Shown in pieces: positions 31,707-41,292 of a stretch of DNA of 64,000 nt. How positions within the stretch are numbered: the first letter of the stretch is position 1; every line of letters starts with the position of its first letter. A program made the position numbers and the translations under genes. The stretch spans positions 1 through 64,000 of the forward strand of contig SVEK01000011.1 in NCBI GenBank assembly GCA_015057405.1, read 5' to 3'. The stretch comes from Lachnospiraceae bacterium (GTDB lineage: Bacteria; Bacillota; Clostridia; Lachnospirales; Lachnospiraceae). A model generated the notes under the pieces. It was not told the DNA's origin. It did not search any database and saw nothing but the letters and a program-made list of their open reading frames with translations.

Positions 31707-31808
31707 TGCCGGTTCGTCCCTCGTTTTTCAGGTTTCAGCCTGCTGATTCGTTCCTTGTTTTTCAGCTTTCAGCTTGCCGGTTCGTTCCTTGTTTTTCAGG
31801 TTCCAGCC
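31707..31808. repeat. 34-bp tandem repeat, 3 imperfect copies
   Basis: tgccggttcgtyccttgtttttcaggttycagcc at 31707, 31741 and 31775. Confidence 0.8.
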
Positions 31809-31815
31809 TGCAAAT

Positions 31816-32385
31816 CTATTTTTTCTTCTTTTGTACTGAATAACCAAATTTGCCAAGTTTCTTTCCGAGAGAAAAATACTCTCCATGAGAATATGTTACA
31901 AGTCCGGTATCATTAAGCAGAAATTTTCCCTTTTCGTCCATATATTCCTCGTCTGCCCATACTGCAGTTACCCTTGCAATAAACATGTCATGACTTCCGA
32001 GCTCTTTTATTTCTTCAACCTTGCACTCTATGTTAACGGGGCTCTCTGCAATTAGCGGAACCGAAACAGTGCTGCCGGCTTCAGGAGTAAGATTCATTCG
32101 GGCAAACTTGTCAAAATCTCTTCCTGACTTTACACCGCACCAATCTGCTGCCTTGACCAGTTTATCTGTCACAAGATTGATCACAAATTCTCCACTGTCT
32201 TTTATTATGTCATATGAATACCGCTCTTTTCGTATCGATATAGAAACCATTGCCGGATTGGTACATATAGTTCCTGCCCACGCAACAGTTATAATGTTTG
32301 GAATTTCATCAGCTCTTTTGCAGCTTACCATAACTGCCGGCAACGGATATAACATATTTCCCGGTTTCCACAATTGTTTAGACAT
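31816..32385 (-). CDS. Flavin reductase family protein
   Basis: PLPAVMVSCKRADEIPNIITVAWAGTICTNPAMVSISIRKERYSYDIIKDSGEFVINL. Confidence 0.88.
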   Translation of the reverse strand: MSKQLWKPGNMLYPLPAVMVSCKRADEIPNIITVAWAGTICTNPAMVSISIRKERYSYDIIKDSGEFVINLVTDKLVKAADWCGVKSGRDFDKFARMNLTPEAGSTVSVPLIAESPVNIECKVEEIKELGSHDMFIARVTAVWADEEYMDEKGKFLLNDTGLVTYSHGEYFSLGKKLGKFGYSVQKKKK

Positions 32386-32422
32386 AACAAATCCTCCTAT
32401 ATAATTCTATTTAACACAAAAA

Positions 32423-32493
32423 TGGTTCGGCATCTATGGTTCGCAAGCGGCATCTGACCACCGGGTTATGCGAACCAAAGAACCACCGAACCA
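32423..32493. repeat. Nested inverted repeats (9-bp inner, 8-bp outer)
   Basis: TGGTTCGCA 32437-32445 / TGCGAACCA 32469-32477; TGGTTCGG 32423-32430 / CCGAACCA 32486-32493. Confidence 0.7.
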
Positions 32494-32554
32494 CCTAATT
32501 CCTTAATTCAAATTCGTCGTTCAATACATTTTTTCGAATCTTACGAATTCTTAA

Positions 32555-33865
32555 TTAGTTAGCATTAAGCTCCTTAATTCCATCAATTCTGATACTGAAT
32601 CCCGGAGCAGCTCTAAGTTCTGACTCGTGGAAATATCCATCTTTTACAGCCTGTGCATCTTCATTACCTTCGTCACAACTGAAGTCGCCGTTAAGGTCGA
32701 TGTAGTAACTGTCAATATTAGCACCCTCTACTGTAAACTTAGATGTATCAAATACATGAAGAGAACCATCCTTAAGCGCAGCTTCAACTTCTGCCACCTT
32801 AGCATCTGTGCCCTCAGCACATGCTTCACCAAGAGTTGTAATTGCAACAGCACCTTGTGAGTATCCCTCTGCCCAGTCAGTTGCAATATCTTCACCCTTT
32901 AAGAATGTTTCAAATGCATATTTATAATAAACTGACCATGTATTAGTTGCAGATGTAAGTGCAGCATCAGGTGCAACACTTAACATATCAACATTGTATC
33001 CGACACTATATACTTCTGAACCTGATTCACGTGCTTCCTGAACTGCACTTGGAGCACCTGTTGAATCTGCATGCTGACCAATGATAACACAACCATTTGC
33101 CATAAGTGCTTTAGCAGCTTCACCCTCTGCTGTTATATCAAACCATGAGTTTGTATACTGAACTTCCATAACAAGATTCTCAACAATTGACTTTGCTCCA
33201 AGATAGAATGCTGTATATCCTGATACAACCTCTGCATATGGGTATGCACCTACATAACCGATTTTGATATTTCCGTCTGCGTCCTTGCTGCTATCTGCAA
33301 TCTTACCGTCAGCCTCGAGCTCAGCAAGTTTCATACCTGCAACAACACCGGATACATAACGTGACTCAAATACCTTTGTAAATGCATTCTTGAAGTTAGC
33401 CATTTTATCCTGATTAGCAGTGTCACCTGTCATTGAAATAAATGTAACATCAGTAAACTCAGCTGCTGCCTGTTTCATATATGACTGATGTCCGTAACTG
33501 TTAGAAATAACAAGATTACATCCTGAATCAACTAAATCCGCTGCAGCATCATAGCAAGCTGCACTTTCATCAACTGTATACTTCCATAAAATCTGGTCTT
33601 CAGCCATTCCAAGCTCTGAAGCAGCTGTCTTAATTCCGTCTATGTGTGCAAATGAATATCCTTCATTTTCATCACCTATAAGGATTACTCCGACTTTAAT
33701 GCCACTAACATCTGCCGCATCGCCATTATCACTTGCTTCATCTCCTGCCTCTTCTGACTGAGCTTCTTCTTTTTCGTTGCTTTTACCGCCACATGCCGCA
33801 AGACTAAGAACCATAGCAGCAGTCATTGTCAACACCATTGCTTTTTTCAAAAACTTTTTAATCAT
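32555..33865 (-). CDS. BMP/Med-family ABC transporter substrate-binding lipoprotein
   Basis: Lipobox LSLAACGG; GIKVGVILIGDENEGYSFAHIDGIKTAASELG. Confidence 0.88.
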   Translation of the reverse strand: MIKKFLKKAMVLTMTAAMVLSLAACGGKSNEKEEAQSEEAGDEASDNGDAADVSGIKVGVILIGDENEGYSFAHIDGIKTAASELGMAEDQILWKYTVDESAACYDAAADLVDSGCNLVISNSYGHQSYMKQAAAEFTDVTFISMTGDTANQDKMANFKNAFTKVFESRYVSGVVAGMKLAELEADGKIADSSKDADGNIKIGYVGAYPYAEVVSGYTAFYLGAKSIVENLVMEVQYTNSWFDITAEGEAAKALMANGCVIIGQHADSTGAPSAVQEARESGSEVYSVGYNVDMLSVAPDAALTSATNTWSVYYKYAFETFLKGEDIATDWAEGYSQGAVAITTLGEACAEGTDAKVAEVEAALKDGSLHVFDTSKFTVEGANIDSYYIDLNGDFSCDEGNEDAQAVKDGYFHESELRAAPGFSIRIDGIKELNAN

Positions 33866-33896
33866 TATAAATGCCTCCTATGTAATTTTCAAAAAA

Positions 33897-33925
33897 ATTA
33901 TATTACATTATCATTTGAAGGTCAA
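33897..33925 (-). promoter_or_regulatory. Promoter of the BMP-family gene (TTGACC-N17-TATAAT)
   Basis: -35 at 33920-33925 and -10 at 33897-33902 on the minus strand. Confidence 0.7.
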
Positions 33926-34064
33926 CACCAATACACCACATTGATTCAATATTTTCCAGCCGCTTTATCATCTTTTTAGAATCAAAACTCTCATAGGTAT
34001 ATTTTATCAGTTCTGCTCATATATATATAATAATTGCACCCTACTACTAATCGGAGGCTTTGTT

Positions 34065-34541
34065 ATGGCTAATACCAAAATTGTTGTTATTCGAATGAAA
34101 GAAATCATATATACGGCATTGTTTGCCACCACCTGCATTGTGCTTATTATACTGCTTGTTCTTCTGTTCAAGCCTTCATCGGATTCAGAAACTGCCAATA
34201 GTTCAGAAAATGAAACTGCAGCTCTTTACAATGCCGGAGTATACAATACCCAATTATCTCTTAATAATACCACGCTCAACCTGGAACTGGTTGTCGATAG
34301 CGACCGAATCAAATCCGTAAGGCTTGTTAATCTTGACGTGGCAGTAACTACAATGTTTCCCCTTCTTGAACCTGCACTAAAAGAAATCGAAGCAGCACTG
34401 ATTACCGAACAAAATATCGATAATATTGAAATCTCCGAAAGCAGCCGCTACACACAAATGCTGTTGATTGATGCCATATCACGAACACTTGACAAAGCCA
34501 AAACCGGCGAAACTACCGAGCAAACGAATCAAAACCCGTAA
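34065..34541 (+). CDS. Small single-TM protein of unknown function, weakly FMN-binding-domain-like
   Basis: N-terminal TM; YNTQLSLNNTTLNLELVVDSDRIKSVRLVNLD followed by a C-terminal helix. Confidence 0.5.
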   Translation: MANTKIVVIRMKEIIYTALFATTCIVLIILLVLLFKPSSDSETANSSENETAALYNAGVYNTQLSLNNTTLNLELVVDSDRIKSVRLVNLDVAVTTMFPLLEPALKEIEAALITEQNIDNIEISESSRYTQMLLIDAISRTLDKAKTGETTEQTNQNP

Positions 34542-35290
34542 TCTCTTACTATCTCTTCCGTATAGCACCCCGACTCATTATATATTATCAGCGGTTTTTC
34601 TATGGTAATTCGGGATTTTGCACCTTTTATGGCTTCAATCAGTACCATAGACGGCTCTTTATCAGCATACGGATATACAAGGCGCATTCTCTTAGGCTCC
34701 AGCTTAAATCCGGTAAAACATGACAATATCTCCACAAGTCTGAATGGGCGGTGAACCATATAAAATCTTCCGTTTGGTTTTAGAAGTCTTGAACCATTAC
34801 CTATGACATCCTCTAAAGTACAACTAACCTCATGTCTTGCAATTGCTTTAGGGGAATCCGGATTAACAATACCATGCTCCGCAATCATATACGGCGGATT
34901 AGATACTATCACATCGAAACAAGCAGCATCAAATAATCGGGCTGATTCTTTAATATCGCCTGTAACAATATCTATTTTATCTTGCAGATTATTAATTAAT
35001 ACACTCCTTCTTGCCATGTCAGCACTTTCAGGTTGTATCTCAAGACCGGTAAAATGTTTTCCTTCCGTTTTTGCTTCCAAAAGAATAGGAAGAATACCCG
35101 TACCCGTTCCAATATCAAGTACAGTTTCTCCCTTTTTTACATTCGCAAAACCCGAAAGCAATACCGCATCCATTCCGAAGCAGAATTTTTTCGGGTTCTG
35201 TATAATATGATAATTGTTCCGTTGCAAATCATCCAAACGCTCACCGCAAAGCAGCATACTTTCCGGCGAACCGGCTGACAAATTACTCAT
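34529..35290 (-). CDS. tRNA1(Val) (adenine-N6)-methyltransferase-like (YabB/TrmN6 family)
   Basis: ETVLDIGTGTGILPILLEAK and DVIVSNPPYM; start reassigned to MSNLSAGSPES at 35290 (the upstream extension overlaps yaaT). Confidence 0.88.
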   Translation of the reverse strand: MSNLSAGSPESMLLCGERLDDLQRNNYHIIQNPKKFCFGMDAVLLSGFANVKKGETVLDIGTGTGILPILLEAKTEGKHFTGLEIQPESADMARRSVLINNLQDKIDIVTGDIKESARLFDAACFDVIVSNPPYMIAEHGIVNPDSPKAIARHEVSCTLEDVIGNGSRLLKPNGRFYMVHRPFRLVEILSCFTGFKLEPKRMRLVYPYADKEPSMVLIEAIKGAKSRITIEKPLIIYNESGCYTEEIVRDYGF

Positions 35291-36188
35291 CAAGCTTTGA
35301 TTTTCCTTCCTTTTTCTCCAGCATCTCCAGCTGCTTAAGTTCCGCATCAACAGCTGCGGTATCACGACGTTTTTTAGGCTTAAAACGAAGCTCTGAAACA
35401 TGATATTCTCTTACTTCTTTTTCATCATTATCAAGAGTAACAATAACCTTTACTTTCTGTTTAAGCACACTTACACTCTGAACTTCACCTTTTAAGTTAT
35501 CAATTGTTTTTACATAATCTCCAACATTTGGAAGGTTCTTATTAAGCTCTTCATAAGCCTCTTCTTCATTTTTAAGGCAACACATAAGTCTTCCGCATAT
35601 ACCCGATATCTTAGTAGGATTAAGGGAAAGATTCTGCTCCTTTGCCATCTTAATTGATACAGGGGCAAATTCTGAAAGAAAGCTGTTACAACAAAGTACC
35701 CTTCCGCAGACTCCTATCCCACCAAGAATTTTGGTTTCATCCCTAACACCAATCTGACGAAGCTCAATTCTGGTACGGAATACTGCTGCCAGAGACTTAA
35801 CAAGTTCTCTGAAATCAACTCTCCCGTCTGCCGTAAAATAGAATAAAATTTTATTATTGTCAAATGTGTATTCCACGTCCACAAGTTTCATTTCAAGTTC
35901 AAACTTCTTAATCTTTTCCAGGCATATGGCATATGCTTCTTTTTCTTTATCCCTATTGGCCATTTCCTTCTCATCGTCTTCTTTAGTGGCTATTCTTATA
36001 ACCGGCTTAAGCGGCTGAACTACTTTTTCCTCTTCAACTTCTCTGTTTCCAAGCACCACCTCGCCATATTCAACACCTCTGGCTGTTTCAACAATAACAT
36101 GCTGTCCTCTTTTTATCTCCTGATCCGTCGGGTCAAAATAGTACACCTTACCGGCTCTTCTGAATCTTACTCCTATTACTTTAACCAT
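35283..36188 (-). CDS. PSP1 domain protein (RicT/YaaT-like)
   Basis: VGVRFRRAGKVYYFDP-type N-terminus; CGRVLCCNSFL and ICGRLMCCLKNEEEAYEE cysteine motifs; between holB and yabB-like genes. Confidence 0.9.
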   Translation of the reverse strand: MVKVIGVRFRRAGKVYYFDPTDQEIKRGQHVIVETARGVEYGEVVLGNREVEEEKVVQPLKPVIRIATKEDDEKEMANRDKEKEAYAICLEKIKKFELEMKLVDVEYTFDNNKILFYFTADGRVDFRELVKSLAAVFRTRIELRQIGVRDETKILGGIGVCGRVLCCNSFLSEFAPVSIKMAKEQNLSLNPTKISGICGRLMCCLKNEEEAYEELNKNLPNVGDYVKTIDNLKGEVQSVSVLKQKVKVIVTLDNDEKEVREYHVSELRFKPKKRRDTAAVDAELKQLEMLEKKEGKSKLDE

Positions 36189-36189
36189 T

Positions 36190-37203
36190 CTATGAAATCT
36201 CCTTTAAAGTTATAAACAAAAGCTCCATTGTTACTTCAAAATTAACATTGGCAACAAGCCTTTGCTTAGCTTTGTCTATTGCATTAATACATTTTTCAAT
36301 GTTTTCATAACTTCTTATACGTGCCTGTCCGTCAATACTACCCGCTTCATCTTTAAACAAAAGCATGGACGGGTCTTTTACTGCCTTGTACAACAATATA
36401 TCCCTGAACCACAGCAATACAATATCAAGATAATCATCAACATTATATCCTTCGCTCTTAATTTTTTTAACAACATCCATCAACTCGAATATTCTTTTAT
36501 TCTCAAGATTCTTAAGAGCTTTTATCACTTCATCCTTTACCGCCAGGAAATCCTCGTCAGTAGCATATCTTATTGCCTTACCTATATTGCCTTGTGCAAA
36601 GGCAGCGCTTGTTTCTGCCATATAATCAGGCATTTTAAGCTGTGCCATGAGATAATCAACTATCACCTTTTCTGATAATGGTCTTAAATTCAACTGAACT
36701 ATTCTTGATAATATTGTTGGAAGAAGTCCATTAATATTTTCCACAATAAGCATGATAATTGCATACTCCGGCGGCTCTTCTATGGTCTTTAGCAACGCAT
36801 TCTGCGCCTGCTCTGTCATCTTATCTGCATCCGGAATAATATATATCTTATACGGACCCGCATAAGGTTTGATATCAACAGTGTTGTTAACCTGATTACG
36901 TATATCATCAACACCTATCTGTTTCTTCTCATGGGTTACAGTAATGACATCCGGCTGATTCTTGTTACGCATCTGAAGACACGAACGGCACTCCCCACAA
37001 GGATTATCAAATGTCGCTTCATCCCACATGTCATATTCTTTAGTACACTGCAATGTCGTTGCAAACAATTTTGCAAGTTCGTATCTGCCACTTCCGCTTT
37101 CTCCGCAAAAGGCATACGCATGTGATATTTTTTTTCTGCAGGCAGATTTTTTAATAAAATCTTTAATCTGTTCCTGTCCTGCTATATTATCATATTCTGC
37201 CAT
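36190..37203 (-). CDS. holB: DNA polymerase III subunit delta'
   Basis: ISHAYAFCGESGSGRYELAKLFA...NPCGECRSCLQMRNKNQPDV...EQAQNALLKTIEEPPEYAI. Confidence 0.93.
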   Translation of the reverse strand: MAEYDNIAGQEQIKDFIKKSACRKKISHAYAFCGESGSGRYELAKLFATTLQCTKEYDMWDEATFDNPCGECRSCLQMRNKNQPDVITVTHEKKQIGVDDIRNQVNNTVDIKPYAGPYKIYIIPDADKMTEQAQNALLKTIEEPPEYAIIMLIVENINGLLPTILSRIVQLNLRPLSEKVIVDYLMAQLKMPDYMAETSAAFAQGNIGKAIRYATDEDFLAVKDEVIKALKNLENKRIFELMDVVKKIKSEGYNVDDYLDIVLLWFRDILLYKAVKDPSMLLFKDEAGSIDGQARIRSYENIEKCINAIDKAKQRLVANVNFEVTMELLFITLKEIS

Positions 37204-37217
37204 ATAAACTCCTTTTC

Positions 37218-37658
37218 CTACGTAAGAACATCAAGTAATATTCCACGTATCTCATCTATTCTTGAAAGTATGGCAAGATTATCCTTTTCGTCTTTAATAA
37301 GTTCCTGTGCCAGTTCATCCAGTTTTTCATTAACAAGTCTTACCATACCGTAAACTCTGTGTCTTCCTCTTCTGTCCAGAAAATTCTCTCTGGTAAATTC
37401 ATGTGAACGACTTACTATCTCGTTCATAAAATCCTTAATCAATGCTCTGTATCTCTTCATGTCCCGAACATCCATATGCTTACCAAGACGCTTTCCCTGC
37501 GCAGTAATATCCTCCATCATAAGCATAAGCCGTTCCTTAAGTCCCTGCTCTTCCAAATTACTTACGAGGGTGAACTTAAATGCGCCGTCCGTAGCCGAAG
37601 TTGTTGACTTAACTTCAGGCTGCACCGCCTGCTGTATCTGATTAACTCTGATATCCAT
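37218..37658 (-). CDS. YaaR family (DUF327) protein
   Basis: Size, position upstream of holB, and [52 protein letters not shown]. Confidence 0.85.
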   Translation of the reverse strand: MDIRVNQIQQAVQPEVKSTTSATDGAFKFTLVSNLEEQGLKERLMLMMEDITAQGKRLGKHMDVRDMKRYRALIKDFMNEIVSRSHEFTRENFLDRRGRHRVYGMVRLVNEKLDELAQELIKDEKDNLAILSRIDEIRGILLDVLT

Positions 37659-37802
37659 GTTCCCCCTCCTTTAGAATAATATGAATGCTCAGAATCTTAT
37701 ATAAACGTAGATTTCCGGTCATATTTTCATTCCGTTGCCTTAATTTTCTCGTCGTACACACCATGTATGCACTGGGATAATTGCGTTGCGGAATGTAGAG
37801 TC

Positions 37803-37837
37803 CTCTCGAAAATCTATATTCAAAAGATTCCGAAAGT
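37803..37837. repeat. 34-nt palindromic motif, copy 1 (second copy at 46292-46326, inverted)
   Basis: tctcgaaaatctatattcaaaagattccgaaagt; matches the reverse complement of 46292-46326 with 2 differences. Confidence 0.7.
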
Positions 37838-37907
37838 TTATTAATAAGGTTGTCTATATATTATATCATACTTTCAGATATATACCTATTACTTTTTTCC
37901 GGTACGT

Positions 37908-38516
37908 TTACTGAGAAATATTGTCATCACGGTTACCAAGAAGATCCTTAACAATATTATTAATACATAACTTAAGGTCACTATTATTATATCGGTACCG
38001 GGCATCAATTCCCGCGGCATTAAGATTCTCACTGCTAAAATCCTGCTCATCCGCGATATATCTGCGACATACTTCTTCGTAATTCGGTTTGTCCTGCTTA
38101 CGTTCCCTATTTATGGAACGAATGAGCCTTTCATAATCATTTACATATATATATATCGGTATTACCATGTCATTTCCAAAATATTTTCTAAGACTTAAAA
38201 ATGCTTCAACAGTTCCAATCATCATAAAACTCAATTCATTATTGCAAACATCCGGATTATCATCCACAGTAAAATAATGCCACACACCTTTTACTGTATT
38301 ATACTCTCTGTGTTCTGCTATCAAACCTGCCTTGTCAAGTCTTTTCATCTCTTCTTCGTCAACAAAATGATAATCTTCTCCTTCTGTCTCTCCGAATCTT
38401 TGAGGTCTTGTCGTATAAGGAACAATCTTATTAAGCCCTAATTCTTCTTTTTTCATCAACTGCCTGAATACTGTATCTTTACCTGTGGCACTCTTGCCCA
38501 TTATTACATATATCAT
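37908..38516 (-). CDS. Guanylate kinase-like P-loop kinase
   Basis: IYVIMGKSATGKDTVFRQLM...IVPYTTRPQRFGETEGEDYHFV. Confidence 0.85.
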   Translation of the reverse strand: MIYVIMGKSATGKDTVFRQLMKKEELGLNKIVPYTTRPQRFGETEGEDYHFVDEEEMKRLDKAGLIAEHREYNTVKGVWHYFTVDDNPDVCNNELSFMMIGTVEAFLSLRKYFGNDMVIPIYIYVNDYERLIRSINRERKQDKPNYEEVCRRYIADEQDFSSENLNAAGIDARYRYNNSDLKLCINNIVKDLLGNRDDNISQ

Positions 38517-40134
38517 ACGCTAGTATTCTCCTTCCCTCACTGTCCGACAATCCTTTTATATCATAACCTCTGTTACGGTATTCTTCAAGAATTTCTATGC
38601 ATCTGCGGCTTATCAGTTCCCCTGCCGCTATATATGGAATTCCGGGCGGATACACATACACCGTTTCCGTAGACATCATACCTGCAGAATACCTAAGTTC
38701 CGTTGAAACACCGGGAAGCAACATAGCTTCCTTTAAACTCATAACAGTTTTATTACGCGGATATTCAAACCGTTTTTTATCGGTAACAAACGGGGAACCG
38801 GTTCCCAATTCATCCTCATTACACACAGCTGCATCCTCCGCCGATGTCGCTGCCACGGTTTTACCACGCGCGCCCAATTCATCAGCATCTGTCGCCGATG
38901 TCACCGCCACTTCTTTACCACGCGCGCCATACTCTTTATCTATGTCGTACAATGCACTAACAAGTCTGTCATAACCTTCACACGTATCAAAAACACTTGT
39001 CATTAATACCACGTGCTCAATCTGCGCCATCTCAGGCTGAAGACCGTACCGGGTACGAAGAAGATTGTAGCATTGACGTCCGTCTATAGATAACCATTCA
39101 GTGCCAATAACTATTTTTGAAGCATCCCGCACCTTGCCAAACGAAGGAATCCGTATATGCTTAAGTCCCTCAAGACGTTCATACAGATTCCCTAACAAAG
39201 AGGCATGGGCATTATACACTTTTGCTCCGTTTGTGATAAGATAATTCATACAATTATCTATGGAGCCCATTAAAACATACGACGGACTACTTGTCTGATA
39301 TACCGCCAAAAACTTTTTTACTCTATCAGAAAAAACTCTGTCTGTACATATATGCAAAAGTGCAGTCTGGGTAAGAGTTGGTAAGGTCTTGTGAATTCCG
39401 TGTATTACAATGTCGGCACCAAGATAAATACTACTTTCCGGATATATATCATGAAATGGAAAATGAGCTCCATGCGCTTCATCAACTATAAGAGGAATGC
39501 CATATCTATGAACAATTTTTCCTATATTTTCAATATCAGAAACATATCCTTCATAGGTAGGAGAAGTAATAACAACTGCGCATATATCATCATTTTCACT
39601 AAGGGACTTTTCAACATCCTCCGGAGAAACAACAGCATCCTCCCTCTGTATCATCTCATCGGTAACGTCAGTCGTTCCCGGCCATAGATAATGCGGCATT
39701 AACCCATTGAGCATAACAGCATTGTATACCGCTTTGTGGCAATTTCTTCCAATCAATATTCCTTTCTTTCCGGTTGCACACGCAGATATAGCCGCAAGAA
39801 TACCGGCAGTACACCCATTTACCAGAAAATGAGTTTCCTTGACACCATAAAGGGTTGCAGCCCTTTTTTCTGCTTCCAAAATACACCCTTCAGGATGATT
39901 AAGGTCATCAAATCCGTCAATCTCTGTTATATCTATATCGTAAGGATTAAAACTATTAAATCTGCCTGACTGACGTTTATGTCCGGGCATATGAAAAGGA
40001 TACATATCACTCTTACTAAGCGATACGAGTCTGTCAAACAAAGTTGTATATCCGTTGTTACCATCACCGGCTATATCACGATATAAAGGCCGGTTATGCG
40101 AGCGAATCTGTTTCAAGTTTGTAGTCTCCTCCAA
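38479..40134 (-). CDS. Orn/Lys/Arg decarboxylase family PLP enzyme (YaaO-like)
   Basis: FHMPGHKRQ, DEAHGAHFPF, GIHKTLPTLTQTALLH. Confidence 0.9.
   Translation of the reverse strand: MEETTNLKQIRSHNRPLYRDIAGDGNNGYTTLFDRLVSLSKSDMYPFHMPGHKRQSGRFNSFNPYDIDITEIDGFDDLNHPEGCILEAEKRAATLYGVKETHFLVNGCTAGILAAISACATGKKGILIGRNCHKAVYNAVMLNGLMPHYLWPGTTDVTDEMIQREDAVVSPEDVEKSLSENDDICAVVITSPTYEGYVSDIENIGKIVHRYGIPLIVDEAHGAHFPFHDIYPESSIYLGADIVIHGIHKTLPTLTQTALLHICTDRVFSDRVKKFLAVYQTSSPSYVLMGSIDNCMNYLITNGAKVYNAHASLLGNLYERLEGLKHIRIPSFGKVRDASKIVIGTEWLSIDGRQCYNLLRTRYGLQPEMAQIEHVVLMTSVFDTCEGYDRLVSALYDIDKEYGARGKEVAVTSATDADELGARGKTVAATSAEDAAVCNEDELGTGSPFVTDKKRFEYPRNKTVMSLKEAMLLPGVSTELRYSAGMMSTETVYVYPPGIPYIAAGELISRRCIEILEEYRNRGYDIKGLSDSEGRRILAYDICNNGQECHR
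38831..38938 (-). repeat. 54-bp in-frame tandem duplication (2 copies) inside the decarboxylase gene
   Basis: Protein: YGARGKEVAVTSATDADE / LGARGKTVAATSAEDAAV. Confidence 0.85.
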
Positions 40135-40442
40135 ATTTCATATACCATCAGGCATCATTGCCAAACATCACATTTTTGTAAACAAATTATACCCTTGCCC
40201 TACTAAAATGTCAAACCGGCCCGCCATTACATTTATGTGAGCATTGCTTTTGCTTACAACGCCTGATTTTATATAAAATACCTCCATATATTTAGATTTT
40301 TGGCTATTTTTTACAATATTTCATACATTATAAATAATGAATGAGGGTTAATAATTGCTCGTTTTTGCCCGAATTATACCATTTATGCCCCTTTTTTGAC
40401 CATTTATTCCAATTGACTAAAAAATGTTCCAAATTAGTGTAT

Positions 40443-40487
40443 ATTATACGTGTTACTTTATGAAATATAGATTATACGTCTTATTTC
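40443..40487 (+). promoter_or_regulatory. Direct repeats upstream of the LytTR regulator, candidate autoregulatory sites
   Basis: ATTATACGTGTTA (from 40443) and ATTATACGTCTTA (from 40471), 28 bp apart. Confidence 0.4.
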
Positions 40488-40533
40488 GTATTTAGTAGAA
40501 CAATATTTACAAATCACTAAAGGAGATAAGACA

Positions 40534-41292
40534 ATGATACTGAAGGTAGCCATATGTGATGATGATATTAATTCCATTAATCAGATATATGATATACTAC
40601 TTAGTTACGAAATGTCTCATGATATCGATTTTGAAATCAAAAAATACACAAACAGCCTTGATTTATTACAAGAATACTCTCACAAAAACAGGTTTCATAT
40701 TATGTTTATTGATGTGGAAATGCCAAAACTTAACGGATTAGAACTTGCAGAAAAAATACGCCGTATTCCTGATAACGACGTTAAAATAGTATTTGTAAGC
40801 GACTATCCGGAATACATGCAGGACAGTTTCAACGTTAACGCATTTAATTACATACCGAAACCATTTGACAATGACAAATGCACTCAAATTATAAAACAGG
40901 TGACGGACTATTATAAACGAAACAACACAACAAAGCTATTTGTCACAACTGATTTGGCAGAAGAATTCATTAATCTGAAAGATATTATCAGAATAGAAAC
41001 TGCTAATGCCAAGAAAAGAATTCTGCGTATTACAACGTCGCACAAATCAGTAGAATGCAGTGGCACTATTTCTGAAATGGACTGTCTGTTGAATCCGTAC
41101 AGCTTCATCGTTCCCAGTCGCGGAAATCTTGTTAACTTAGAACGTATACACTTCCTTAAACACAATTCCGTTATTATGGACAACGGTGACGAAGTAGATT
41201 TAAGCCGTCGAAAATACGAATCGCTTAAAGAACGCATTAACAGAAATCTTGTATTCTCAAACAATATTACAAAAAGTGGAGTCCTACTATGA
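40534..41292 (+). CDS. LytTR family response regulator (AgrA-like)
   Basis: REC: VAICDDD...FHIMFIDVEMPKLNGLELAEKIR; LytTR: IIRIETANAKKRILRITT...FIVPSRGNLVNLERI. Confidence 0.93.
   Translation: MILKVAICDDDINSINQIYDILLSYEMSHDIDFEIKKYTNSLDLLQEYSHKNRFHIMFIDVEMPKLNGLELAEKIRRIPDNDVKIVFVSDYPEYMQDSFNVNAFNYIPKPFDNDKCTQIIKQVTDYYKRNNTTKLFVTTDLAEEFINLKDIIRIETANAKKRILRITTSHKSVECSGTISEMDCLLNPYSFIVPSRGNLVNLERIHFLKHNSVIMDNGDEVDLSRRKYESLKERINRNLVFSNNITKSGVLL

Noticed and set aside
35291-35401. N-terminal extension of the methyltransferase ORF
   Set aside because: Overlaps yaaT out of frame; real start most likely 35290.
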